Below are positions 1 through 7,937 of a DNA stretch of 64,000 nucleotides, piece after piece. Within the stretch, counting starts at the first letter, position 1; the number at the start of each line of letters is the position of its first letter. The notes under the pieces are model-generated. The model was given only the letters and a program-made list of their open reading frames with translations. It was not told the origin of the DNA and made no database searches. The stretch spans positions 83,359-147,358 of the forward strand of contig NZ_BNEA01000010.1 of assembly GCF_016860525.1 (NCBI RefSeq), read 5' to 3'. The DNA comes from Streptomyces rubradiris (GTDB taxonomy: Bacteria; Actinomycetota; Actinomycetes; Streptomycetales; Streptomycetaceae). A program made the position numbers and the translations under genes.

Positions 1-90
1 GCAGCTCCGGAAGGACCCGCCGAGCATCGTCGTGCCGTGGCGGGCGTAGCCGCTCGCCGCGATGACGGCTTGGACGTCGCGCGTGCTCAT
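1..90 (-). CDS. Partial CDS, N-terminus only, unknown function
   Basis: Only the first 30 codons lie in the window (protein begins MSTRDVQAV). The ATG at 90-88 overlaps the TGA (89-87) of the cysteine-rich gene upstream in an ATGA arrangement, so the two are probably translationally coupled. Too little sequence remains to assign a family. Confidence 0.55.
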   Translation of the reverse strand, partial: MSTRDVQAVIAASGYARHGTTMLGGSFRSC

Positions 91-521
91 GCCGCCTCGC
101 TGTCCTCGTCGTCGTAGCAGGTGCACTCCGCGTACGGGTCGCCGTCGGCGCCGCAGTCGTAGCAGTCGCCGTCCTCGTCGTAGTCGTCGTTCTCGTCGGG
201 GTCGGTGTACTCGCCGTGCCGCCAGCCGGTGCAGCCGACCGAGCAGCCGCAGCCCTTGGCGCACTCGGGGCAGACCATGTTGTTCGTCCAGCCGCACGTC
301 GTGCACATGATCTGGTTGGCCGGGTCGTTCTGTTCCTGGCGGAGGTAGTCGACGGCTTCCTTGTACGTGTTGATGTCGACGTACGTCTCCAGGTACTCGT
401 ACAGCGTTTCCCGCTCGTCGGCGTCGGGGTGGTCCAGGAGCGCGATGGCGTCGGCGTGCTTGATGCCCAGCTCGGCCTTGAGCTCGGCCAGGGCCTTCTT
501 CCGCGCGTGGTTCTTCGGCAT
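87..521 (-). CDS. Acidic cysteine-rich hypothetical protein
   Basis: A 144-residue protein starting MPKNHARKK. The open frame extends further upstream, but ATG at 521 is preceded by a purine-rich GAGAG and the preceding codons look non-coding. The N-terminal half is helical. The C-terminal half has CxxC pairs (CTTCGW, CPEC, CGCSVGC) and an Asp/Glu-rich tail with CYDCG and CTC, suggesting a small zinc ribbon. Function not recognised. It is the penultimate gene of a minus-strand series and overlaps the next start by 4 bases. Confidence 0.7.
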   Translation of the reverse strand: MPKNHARKKALAELKAELGIKHADAIALLDHPDADERETLYEYLETYVDINTYKEAVDYLRQEQNDPANQIMCTTCGWTNNMVCPECAKGCGCSVGCTGWRHGEYTDPDENDDYDEDGDCYDCGADGDPYAECTCYDDEDSEAA

Positions 522-726
522 CTCAAGCTCTCGTTTCCGCGGCTGCGGTGATCCCAGACTCACCGGCCGCCAAGAGCGAGGCCAGCAAGGTGATGTGCGA
601 GGAGGGTGGCTCGGCGCGGAGCACCTGCGGTGTTGCTCGTCCGGTCTGGGCCAGACGAACCGGGCCGTGAGCCGGGCCCACGGGCATACGCCCGCAGACC
701 CACTGTAGCGAACCGGGGTGGTGCTG

Positions 727-1209
727 TCAGTGAGACCGGCTGACGAAAGCCTCACCGGCCCTGCGCAGCGCGGTGTGGGCCCCCCGGCTGCGCTCCCGCC
801 CCTCGTCCAGCGCCTGCTCGACCTCGGGAGCGAACCGCCCGTTCTGCGGGCTGCCGAGCACGATCGCGCTCAGCTCCAGCGCGCTCCAGGCGGCCTCCTC
901 GGAGGTGGCCCTCACCACCGGGTCGGAGGTGATGAGCACCAGCCGGTCACGCGCCCGGGTGACATCGCTGCGGGCCCGGTAGAAGCTCGCCCGTTCGACC
1001 GGATTCCCCTCCCCCGCCCGCAGAGAGTCCACCTGGAGCCAGAAAAGCTCCCGGTAGGCCAGGACCGCGTCGAGCAGGGCGGCGACCCGGTCCGCCACGA
1101 TCTGCCGGTGCTGTTCGTTCCGGGTCCACCGCTCAGTCCAGCGCTGCGTCAGGCTGGCGAGCAGGACACCGGCGAGGGTGCCGACGACCGCGATCAGGTT
1201 CCCCCACAT
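727..1209 (-). CDS. Single-pass membrane protein, hypothetical
   Basis: 160 residues. ATG at 1209 (MWGNLIAVVG) is preceded by an AGGGGG ribosome binding site. Residues about 4-20 form one hydrophobic segment; the rest (RWTERWTRNEQHRQIV and on) is a charged, helical cytosolic domain. This layout of an N-terminal anchor followed by a helical tail is common among short Streptomyces hypothetical proteins. No catalytic motif is visible. It lies between two unrelated hypothetical genes on the same strand. Confidence 0.7.
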   Translation of the reverse strand: MWGNLIAVVGTLAGVLLASLTQRWTERWTRNEQHRQIVADRVAALLDAVLAYRELFWLQVDSLRAGEGNPVERASFYRARSDVTRARDRLVLITSDPVVRATSEEAAWSALELSAIVLGSPQNGRFAPEVEQALDEGRERSRGAHTALRRAGEAFVSRSH

Positions 1210-1293
1210 GAGACCCCCTAGGCCCTGGCGTTGAGCACTCGGTCGGAGTGGATGCGGCGGGCCTTGCACGTGCTGTGCCGCAGGTACAGCCGG

Positions 1294-1800
1294 TCAGTCA
1301 CGGCCGCCGTCCTCGGTGCCGAGTGGGGTGACCGTGCCGTCGACCAGCCGCTTGGAGGCGTCCATCGCGTGGCCGGTGCAGGCCAGGAAGGAGCCGCCGT
1401 CCGCGTCGGCCACCCGGTGGGTCAGCGGCTCACCGCAGGGGGAGGCGAGACGGTCGTACCCCCACCTCCGAGTGCAGGCCGGGGCGGTGCACCAGGCGCG
1501 GCCGCCGGTCCCGGTGAGCGTGTTGCCGTGGTCGGGGCACACTCCCCAGGGCACGGCGCACACGCGTCCGTCGCGCACGGCACGGACGCGGGCGAGGTCG
1601 CCGGCCGTCTCGTCCAGGTCCTGCCGGACGGTGCGCACCGCCCCGGCGGCGTCCTCCAGCCGGAAGCGGGTACGGCGGACGTCCTCGCTGGCGGATGCCC
1701 CCAGCCGTTCGCTGATGTCGAGGATGCGGCGCTGGAGGGCGTCGGCCTCGGTCATGAGGGCGCGTAGCTCGGCGGGGGTGGGTTCCTGGTCGTCTGACAT
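1294..1800 (-). CDS. Coiled-coil/zinc-ribbon hypothetical protein
   Basis: 168 residues from ATG 1800 (MSDDQEPTPAEL), with GAGAGGAAC upstream. Residues about 8-70 look like a coiled coil rich in Ala/Arg/Leu/Asp. The C-terminal half carries scattered Cys/His (CPDHGN, WCTAPACTRRWG, CGEP, CTGH) suggestive of metal binding. It is downstream of the CasA-like gene on the same strand with a 155-bp gap and has no similarity I can see to Cse2, Cas7, Cas5 or Cas6, so it does not restore a Cascade operon. Confidence 0.7.
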   Translation of the reverse strand: MSDDQEPTPAELRALMTEADALQRRILDISERLGASASEDVRRTRFRLEDAAGAVRTVRQDLDETAGDLARVRAVRDGRVCAVPWGVCPDHGNTLTGTGGRAWCTAPACTRRWGYDRLASPCGEPLTHRVADADGGSFLACTGHAMDASKRLVDGTVTPLGTEDGGRD

Positions 1801-1955
1801 GGGGTTCCTCTCGCGCAGGGAGTCGAGGCAGACCACCGAGACGCTCCGGGCCCCGGCGGCGAAGACGTTCTTGCCCGCGGCACCGGGGCCGACGGCGGCC
1901 ACGAGCGTGCCGGGCCCGTTCGAGCGCAGCACAGCGGTGCCGGCCGCCGGTGCCG

Positions 1956-3662
1956 TCAGGTGGTGCGGCGTGAGCCGCGGCCGCCGGGTGTGGTGGCGGC
2001 TTCGGTGATGTCCCAGCCGTCCTCAACGACGCGCTTACGGAGCGTGGGGTAGGAGACGACGCAGTTGGGGTGTCGGCTGAGCTGGTTGAGGGTGTAGCGG
2101 CCGTCGAACACTTCGTAGGTGGTCGAGGCGGGACCGCGCCGCCCGGTGCCCGCAGCCCTCCGGGGGGCGGCCGGTGCCGGTGGCGTCTTCGGCGCGCGCT
2201 TGCGCGGCTTGGGCTGCGGGGCAGGGTCTTGCCGGTACTGGGCCAGCAATTTCCCGCGTTCCATGGGGCGCAGGGGGAACGCGTCGATGCAGCGCTCGGC
2301 GGCCGCGTGCACGGCGTCGCGCCACAGCGCGCGGCCCTGGTCGGGGTCCTGGGCGTGGACGCGGACTGCTTCCTCCCAGTCGCGGTCCAGGTCGTGCAGG
2401 AGCATCCGGGGGGCGACCTGGGCGGAGGGGCGGCCGGAGATTTTCACGGCGTGCTGGCGCAAGTTGCTGCCGATGACGTCGGCGTAGCGGGACATGGTGG
2501 CCAGCTGCTCGCGGGCGGCCGGGTCGGCGAGCTGCCCGGTGGTACCCAGAGGCGTCACGGTGACAGTGATGTCGCTGATCGCCGACTGGTGCTGGTTGCT
2601 GTAGAGGGTGGTGCCCAGCACCGCGTGGAGGGACAGACCGGGGGCGAGGGTGCCGCGTTCGGCGGCGGCCACGGCGTGCTGGACGACGGCGCTGTGCTCG
2701 CGGGTGCTGCTGAGGAGGACAGCCCCACGCCAGGGCTGCGGCCAGCTCTGGTCGTCGAGGACCGGCAGGGGGATGGGGGTGCCGGCCTTGCTCGTGGCCC
2801 AGGCGGTCATCGGGTCCAGACGGCTGGAGTGCTGCCACAGGTCGGGCAGGCGGTCACCGTCGTGGTGGGCGACGGCGTCCACGGTGCCATCGTCGGTGGC
2901 GTGCAGCCGGATGCGGCGGGTGGGCCAGGTCAGCAGGTCGAGACGGCCGGTGGGAGTGCGCGAGCGCATGGGCGCGGGCGGGGTGTCCCGCTCCCACACC
3001 GGGGCGTCGCCGTCCGCGCGGGGCTGGGGCGGCAGGTTGAGCAGCAGGTCGTCTTTCAGGGTGCCGCCGAGCACGGTCAGGTGGCAGTGCGTGGCGGAGG
3101 CGGCAGGCCCGATCTGGGCGCCGTAGACCTTGCCGCCCTTGGTGGCGGGGTCGCCCGGCGCGGCCCGCTTGATCCCGGCGACGTCGTAGGCGAGCAGGTG
3201 CAGCAGGAGCTGCGCGGCGCGGGCGGCGGGGTACGGGGGGAGCGGCTGGTACAGCTCGTGGCTGAACCAGGCGGCCGCGGCGCCGCCAAGGGTGCCGGGA
3301 TGCAGGGCCTCGGGGCCGCGGGCGTACTCGGTCAGGGCGCCGCACTGGAGGGCGGGGTGCTCCGGGTGGAAGAGGTCAAGGTGGTCGGCCCACCGGTCCA
3401 GGTAGGCGGTCACCGCAGCGGCGTCCAGGGTCTCGGCCTTCCACGCGGCGTCCCACTCGGCGGCGTCGCGCGGTCCGGCGGCCGCGTCGTACACGGCGGC
3501 CAGCAGACGGAACAGGGCCACGCCCTCGGCCCGGTCGGCGGGCAGGCGCAGGCGGTGGGCGCGCAGCAGGGCCTCGGTCAGGCCGACGTCGCGTGCAGCG
3601 GCGGCGTCCAGGTCCCAGACGGGGATCCAGGGCTCGGTGGTGAGGAGGAACGGGGCAGGCAC
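1956..3662 (-). CDS. casA: Orphan Cse1/CasA-like protein with C-terminal HTH
   Basis: 568 residues from GTG 3662, with GAGGGAG about 7 bases upstream. Residues 1-480 follow the type I-E Cascade large subunit: start FLLTTEPWIPV (5-15), VGLTEALLRAH (26-36), HPALQCG (102-108), ELYQPLPPYPAARAAQLLLH (136-155). In Cascade this subunit recognises the PAM and recruits Cas3. E. coli CasA is about 500 residues. Here a basic, proline-rich linker (about 481-512) leads to YTLNQLSRHPNCVVSYPTLR (523-542) and GWDITEAATTP (549-559), a helix-turn-helix like those in phage and plasmid proteins ending GW..e.A.ttP. No cas3, cse2, cas7, cas5, cas6 or CRISPR repeats are in the window. A role as repurposed DNA-binding protein or regulator is inference. 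Confidence 0.8.
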   Translation of the reverse strand: MPAPFLLTTEPWIPVWDLDAAAARDVGLTEALLRAHRLRLPADRAEGVALFRLLAAVYDAAAGPRDAAEWDAAWKAETLDAAAVTAYLDRWADHLDLFHPEHPALQCGALTEYARGPEALHPGTLGGAAAAWFSHELYQPLPPYPAARAAQLLLHLLAYDVAGIKRAAPGDPATKGGKVYGAQIGPAASATHCHLTVLGGTLKDDLLLNLPPQPRADGDAPVWERDTPPAPMRSRTPTGRLDLLTWPTRRIRLHATDDGTVDAVAHHDGDRLPDLWQHSSRLDPMTAWATSKAGTPIPLPVLDDQSWPQPWRGAVLLSSTREHSAVVQHAVAAAERGTLAPGLSLHAVLGTTLYSNQHQSAISDITVTVTPLGTTGQLADPAAREQLATMSRYADVIGSNLRQHAVKISGRPSAQVAPRMLLHDLDRDWEEAVRVHAQDPDQGRALWRDAVHAAAERCIDAFPLRPMERGKLLAQYRQDPAPQPKPRKRAPKTPPAPAAPRRAAGTGRRGPASTTYEVFDGRYTLNQLSRHPNCVVSYPTLRKRVVEDGWDITEAATTPGGRGSRRTT

Positions 3663-3734
3663 GGCGGGGCTCCCTCGCGGACGTGAAGGGGGGCCGCCCG
3701 GTGGGCGGCCCAGGGCGAAAGGGGAAGGCGGCGG

Positions 3735-4439
3735 TCAGACCGGAGCCGGGACGGGGAACAGGGCGTCGGCGACGGTCTGGACCCGGCTCTTCGTCGTGTC
3801 GTACGCGAGGTGGCTGAGGGCCAGGCCGTACTCCCGGACCTGGCCGGCCGCCGAGGCGGAGGTGACGCGGGTCTCGCCGTCGCTGATCTCCAGCTCTTCC
3901 AGCACCTGGGCGCGGGTGATCAGGACGTGCTCGCCGTCGACCTGATCCGCCTGGCCGAGACGGACCGTGAGTTCGTCGTCGGCGCGGTGCAGGTACAGGA
4001 CGGGCGTCCCGGCCGCGTCGATCAGGCGTCCGATGTCGTCGGGGTCGACGGTGGGCAGGTCCGGCAGGGGGCCGGGCACGCCGGTGACGTCGGTCACGGT
4101 GAAGCGCTCCACGTGGTCGTCGCGGTCCACGCCCATGGTGCCGGCGGTTTCGCGGACCATCTCCTCGTACCGGGTCTCGGCCTCCTCGCGCGAGGAGGCC
4201 TCCTCCACCTCGCGGGTGGTGGGGTCGCTGTAGTCGACCGCCCACACCGTCTCGCCGGACCCCGGCGCCCGGTAGGTGTACAGACGGACGTAGAAGCCGG
4301 TCTCGCCGTCCTCGCCGACCTGGGTGGTCTCCCGCTCCGCGGCCCCCCGGCCGGCCAGGGCGTCGATCAACTTCTCGACCTGCTCGGCGTAGTCCACGTC
4401 CACGTCCACGCTGGTTACGGTGGAGATCACGTTGCGCAT
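3735..4439 (-). CDS. Acidic hypothetical protein upstream of casA-like gene
   Basis: 234 residues from ATG 4439 (MRNVISTVTSVDV), with a strong GAGGAGG ribosome binding site. It is acidic throughout, with a plausible mixed alpha/beta pattern (TPVLYLHRADDELTVRLG) and no catalytic motif I recognise. It ends 72 bases before the casA-like start on the same strand, so the two are likely cotranscribed from the AT-rich promoter region at 4510-4580. Function unknown. Confidence 0.75.
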   Translation of the reverse strand: MRNVISTVTSVDVDVDYAEQVEKLIDALAGRGAAERETTQVGEDGETGFYVRLYTYRAPGSGETVWAVDYSDPTTREVEEASSREEAETRYEEMVRETAGTMGVDRDDHVERFTVTDVTGVPGPLPDLPTVDPDDIGRLIDAAGTPVLYLHRADDELTVRLGQADQVDGEHVLITRAQVLEELEISDGETRVTSASAAGQVREYGLALSHLAYDTTKSRVQTVADALFPVPAPV

Positions 4440-4509
4440 CAGGGCCTCCTCGGGTCCAAGTCCCGCTGCGGCGCGGCGGGTTGCTGGCGCCGGGCGAGCG
4501 TCCGGCACA

Positions 4510-4580
4510 CCCGCACACTAAAACTTTAAAAAAGCGTGTGCAACTCATTCTTAGAAGAAAACTTTAAAGTTTTTGGCTTG
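4510..4580 (-). promoter_or_regulatory. AT-rich promoter/operator region upstream of casA-like operon
   Basis: An AT-rich island in otherwise GC-rich DNA. It holds a perfect palindrome AAAACTTTAAAGTTTT at 4558-4573 and a second ACTTTAAA box at about 4522-4530, roughly three helical turns away. It lies 70-140 bases upstream of the minus-strand operon. The repeated ACTTTAAA boxes suggest an operator; the bound protein is unknown. Confidence 0.5.
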
Positions 4581-4665
4581 CCTCACCCTGTTCGTCGCCC
4601 CGGACATCGCGGTGCTGTCGGCAGACGTGAACATCGCGATAGGGGCGCCTTGACGCGCAGTGCAC

Positions 4666-4692
4666 CGCGCCGGGCGCCTCGCGCCCGGCGCG
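4666..4692. terminator. GC-rich hairpin, possible bidirectional terminator
   Basis: Perfect 12-bp stem (CGCGCCGGGCGC / GCGCCCGGCGCG) with a CTC loop, between the minus-strand gene ending at 4770 and the AT-rich promoter region. No clear T tract. Confidence 0.45.
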
Positions 4693-4769
4693 CGCAGTCG
4701 GCCGAGCCTGCCGCACCGTTCCGGTGCTTTCGTCCTCGGGCTTTGCCGCATACACGAGTCCGTCGGCGG

Positions 4770-5210
4770 CTATGCCGCGGGGTGGTAGCGGCGGGCGTGG
4801 GCTCCGTGCTCGTTGGCCATGGCGTCGAAGCAGTCGACGCTACAGGCCCGTCCCAGGCTCGCGGCCATCCATCCGCCCACCGCCGAGGTTCCACCGCAGT
4901 GGTCGCAGTGCTTCACCGACGGATCGGCCGGGCAGGGGGCGGGCTCGAAGCGGGGACGCCGCGGCGGGGTGTACGGCATGGGCGCCCACTTGTGGCGCTG
5001 GTACTCGTCCCGGGCGTCGGACAGGCGGTAGTACCGGCCGCCCCGGTCGTCCGGCTCGTACCCGTCGTCCTCGTACGCCCCTGTGGGGCGCCCGCCTCCG
5101 TACGTCTCAACGTCCCAGGCGGTGACCGCTGCTGTAGGCGCCTTTGACGAGCCTGCCGGGCGCCAGGGCGGGCCGCTCCGGTGAGAGCGGCGACGGTCCA
5201 CGGACGCCAC
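4770..5210 (-). CDS. Hypothetical protein with C-terminal Cys/His cluster
   Basis: 146 residues if GTG 5210 is the start (GAAGG 6 bases upstream); the exact start is uncertain. The middle is rich in Gly/Tyr/Arg/Asp. The C-terminal third has CDHCGG and CSVDCFDAMANEHG, a likely zinc-binding knuckle, and ends HARRYHPAA. It resembles short zinc-finger-like proteins found on actinobacterial plasmids and phages. No function assigned. Confidence 0.6.
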   Translation of the reverse strand: MASVDRRRSHRSGPPWRPAGSSKAPTAAVTAWDVETYGGGRPTGAYEDDGYEPDDRGGRYYRLSDARDEYQRHKWAPMPYTPPRRPRFEPAPCPADPSVKHCDHCGGTSAVGGWMAASLGRACSVDCFDAMANEHGAHARRYHPAA

Positions 5211-5330
5211 CGCTACCTTCGTGGACCGGGCCCGGCGAGGCAGCCCGCGAGGCCGCCCTCGCCCCCTGGTTTCTCCGCTAGCCTTGCTGCCGGTCGTCTA
5301 CTGGGGCTGTAACGAGGCCGGGAGAAAAGC

Positions 5331-6326
5331 GTGTTGAAGGTCCTTATTGCCGGGGGAGCCGGTTACATCGGCAGCACGGTCGCCTCGGCCTGCCTGGACG
5401 CGGGTATCACCCCTGTGATCCTCGACAGCCTGGTCCGGGGGCGTCGCGAGTTCACCGAAGGGCGCACCTTCTACGAGGGCGACATCGCGGACGGCGCGCT
5501 GGTCGACCGGATTTTCTCGGAGCACCCGGACATCGTCGCGGTGGTGCACTGCGCGGCGCTGATCGTGGTGCCGGAGTCTGTCGCGGACCCGATCGGCTAC
5601 TACGAGGCGAACGTGGCCAAGAGCCTGGCGTTCGTCCGCCACCTGCACCGCAACGGCTGTGATCGCATCATCTTCAGCAGCTCGGCCTCCATCTACCAGG
5701 CCGAGGACGGTTCGCCCGTCAACGAGGACTCGCCGCTGGCGCCGCAGAGCCCCTACGCGCGGACCAAGGCCGTGTGCGAGGAGATGTTCGCCGACATTGC
5801 CGTAGCGGGGCCGCGCGTGCTGTCGCTGCGGTACTTCAACCCGGTCGGGGCCGACCCCAAGCTGCGTACCGGACTGCAGCTCAAGCGGCCCAGCCACGCC
5901 CTGGGTGTGCTCATCCAGGCGCACCAGGAGGGCCGTCCGTTCCCGATCACGGGGACGGACTACCCGACGCGCGACGGCAGCGGGATCCGGGACTACGTGC
6001 ATGTCTGGGACCTCGCCGCGGCCCACATCGCGGCGATCGAGCGCTTCGACTCCATCCTCACGGGGCCGAGGCGCTCGATCGCGATCAACTTGGGCACTGG
6101 CTTCGGCACCACGGTCCGGGAGCTGTGCGCCGCGTTCAACAAGGTCGTCAGCACGCCCCTGGCCACCGTCGATGCCGACCCGCGGCCCGGTGATGTGGCT
6201 GGCGGCTACACCAAGAGCGACCGGGCGGCGGAGCTGCTGGGGTGGACGCCGAAGCTGTCCCTGGAGGACGGCATCCGCTCCGCGCTGGAGTGGATCCCGG
6301 TGCGTGACGCCCTGCTGAAGGACTGA
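5331..6326 (+). CDS. galE: UDP-glucose 4-epimerase family protein
   Basis: 331 residues, the usual GalE length (330-340). GTG 5331 follows GGGAGAAAAGC. Extended SDR fold: NAD-binding GGAGYIGS (8-15), catalytic SSSAS at about 116-120, and the YARTK pair Tyr142/Lys146. YFNPVGADP and RDYVHVWDLA are typical epimerase signatures. It should interconvert UDP-glucose and UDP-galactose or a related NDP-sugar in the cytosol. It faces the minus-strand cluster ending at 6345, with only 18 bases between stops, and probably supplies the same sugar-nucleotide pathway. Confidence 0.9.
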   Translation: MLKVLIAGGAGYIGSTVASACLDAGITPVILDSLVRGRREFTEGRTFYEGDIADGALVDRIFSEHPDIVAVVHCAALIVVPESVADPIGYYEANVAKSLAFVRHLHRNGCDRIIFSSSASIYQAEDGSPVNEDSPLAPQSPYARTKAVCEEMFADIAVAGPRVLSLRYFNPVGADPKLRTGLQLKRPSHALGVLIQAHQEGRPFPITGTDYPTRDGSGIRDYVHVWDLAAAHIAAIERFDSILTGPRRSIAINLGTGFGTTVRELCAAFNKVVSTPLATVDADPRPGDVAGGYTKSDRAAELLGWTPKLSLEDGIRSALEWIPVRDALLKD

Positions 6327-6344
6327 TCCGCCCTTCGCCCGCCG

Positions 6345-7184
6345 TCACCCCTCCCGGGCGCGAGCGTCCGGGAGGAAAGCGGCTTCGAGGGCGAGCAGGT
6401 GCCGGATGGCGGGAGCGAGCCAGGCGGTGTCCCACCGGTGGTCTGAGGGGGCGTCCCGGTAGGCGGCGTGGGGGATGCCGAGTTCTTCGAGGAGCCGGCG
6501 GCCGGCCAGCCAGTCGGCTTCCAGGGTGCCGATGCCGCCGAGCGCGATGCGGCGGGCTCCGTGGAGGGCTTGGGCGTGGCGGCGCAGGTTCTGCCGTACG
6601 TCGTACTCGTCGAGCCGGGCGGTACTGCCGGCGACGTCCACGAGCTGGGGGTGGGGCGGCCGGTCGCTGAGCAGTGAGGCGTCCCAGACGCTGGCGACGG
6701 CGAAGAGGCCGGGGTGCCGGGTCAGCAGGTTGAGGGCGGCGAAGCCGCCCTTGCTGAACCCCAGCAGGTGCACCGGAGGCCGGTCCTGGCCCTTGAGCAG
6801 GGCCAGGAGCGTCGGTACGACCATGCGCACGAGGTGGTCCTCCTGCCGGCAGTCGGCCCGGGTGGCGTGGTTGACCAGCCAGGGCGACTGGCTGAACGTC
6901 GGTGCGGCGAAGACGGTCCCCTCGCGCAGGTGGGCCGGGAGCCGTCCGATCTCGGCGAGGCTGTGGCCGTACTTGCGCCCGTTGCCCTTCTCGACGGGCA
7001 GGGCGAGCACGATCCTGCGCACCCGCTGCTCGGGCCAGAGCACGGTGATCTGTGTGCCGGGCCGTTGGAACGGGCTCTCCAGGAGGACCAGCCGGGTGTG
7101 CGCGGGCAGGGCGTCGGCGTCGTGGACGGGTGCCTGGTGGTGCGGGAGGGCGGGGCGTTCATCGGCGGAGGGCGGCGACGGCAT
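6345..7184 (-). CDS. Alpha/beta hydrolase, esterase-like
   Basis: 279 residues from ATG 7184. The nucleophile elbow is HLLGFSKGGFAALN (Ser in G-F-S-K-G). A downstream Asp and the final SDHRWDTAW His complete a plausible triad. Arrangement resembles the putative-esterase (D-like) family. The start overlaps the 3' end of the nucleotidyltransferase gene by 26 bases, so it is the last gene of that operon. Substrate unknown; deacylation of a sugar product is inference from context. Confidence 0.75.
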   Translation of the reverse strand: MPSPPSADERPALPHHQAPVHDADALPAHTRLVLLESPFQRPGTQITVLWPEQRVRRIVLALPVEKGNGRKYGHSLAEIGRLPAHLREGTVFAAPTFSQSPWLVNHATRADCRQEDHLVRMVVPTLLALLKGQDRPPVHLLGFSKGGFAALNLLTRHPGLFAVASVWDASLLSDRPPHPQLVDVAGSTARLDEYDVRQNLRRHAQALHGARRIALGGIGTLEADWLAGRRLLEELGIPHAAYRDAPSDHRWDTAWLAPAIRHLLALEAAFLPDARAREG

Positions 7185-7923
7185 CGTGGTAGGTCTCCCA
7201 GTTGTCGCAGTTGAACCGGAGGTCGTCCGGCCTCAGCGGCAGCGCCGTGAGGTGGTTGCCGGCGGCGATCCAGCGCCGGACGGCGTCGATGAGGTAGAGC
7301 TCGCCGGTAGGGCGGGGCGGGCACGTGCGCAGGGCGTCGAAGACGAACGGCCCGAGCAGCCAGCGGGCGGCGCAGGCGTGCACCCACCGGGCATGGGTGT
7401 GGTCCAGCAGGTTCCTGCCGAAGGTGACCGCGGCCGGCCCGGTCCCGGGCGCGTCGGCCGCGCCCAGGAGCGTCTCGTGCGCGGGGATGCTGTCCGCGGG
7501 GAAGACGCGGGTCAGGACGGAGCAGACCGTGCCGGCGAGGAGCCGCTGGAGCGGGGTGTCGCTGCCGGCGGCGCCGCGGATCAGGTTGTCCCCGAACGCG
7601 AGGACGAACGGCCGGCCTCGGGTCCATGTCTCGGCGGCGAGGACGGGCGCGCCGGGGCCGGCGCCGTCGTCCTGGACGCGGTAGGAGAAGTCCATCCCGT
7701 ACGCGGCGCCGCTGCCGAAGTAGGCCGGGATCTGCGGCTTGCCCGAGGAGATCACGAACAGGACGTCGGTGATCCCGGCCGCGCGCAGTTCGTGGACGAG
7801 GTGCTCCAGGATCGGCATCCGTCCGGCGGGCAGCATCTCCTTGGGAAGGACGCGGGTGATCGGGGCCATCTTGGTCCCGGCTCCGCCGGCGGCCACGACG
7901 GCCCTGGTGATGCTGTGCGGCAT
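7159..7923 (-). CDS. GalU-like sugar-1-phosphate nucleotidyltransferase
   Basis: 254 residues from ATG 7923 with GAGGGCACC upstream; GalU enzymes are usually about 290. The N-terminus has GGAGTKMAPITRVLPKEMLP, matching the GxGTR..P.TK..PKEMLP signature with R-to-K and K-to-R swaps at two positions. AFGDNLI is the metal-binding Asp region and PTGELYLIDAV the late motif. It should activate a sugar-1-phosphate to an NDP-sugar. It lies between the DUF2332 gene and the hydrolase in a tight operon and pairs logically with GalE. Confidence 0.85.
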   Translation of the reverse strand: MPHSITRAVVAAGGAGTKMAPITRVLPKEMLPAGRMPILEHLVHELRAAGITDVLFVISSGKPQIPAYFGSGAAYGMDFSYRVQDDGAGPGAPVLAAETWTRGRPFVLAFGDNLIRGAAGSDTPLQRLLAGTVCSVLTRVFPADSIPAHETLLGAADAPGTGPAAVTFGRNLLDHTHARWVHACAARWLLGPFVFDALRTCPPRPTGELYLIDAVRRWIAAGNHLTALPLRPDDLRFNCDNWETYHDAVAALRR

Positions 7924-7937
7924 AAGGTGCCCTCCGG

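Noticed and set aside
2070..3686. 538-codon plus-strand frame antisense to the casA-like gene
   Set aside because: Shadow of the casA-like reading frame; Gly/Val-rich translation without motifs.
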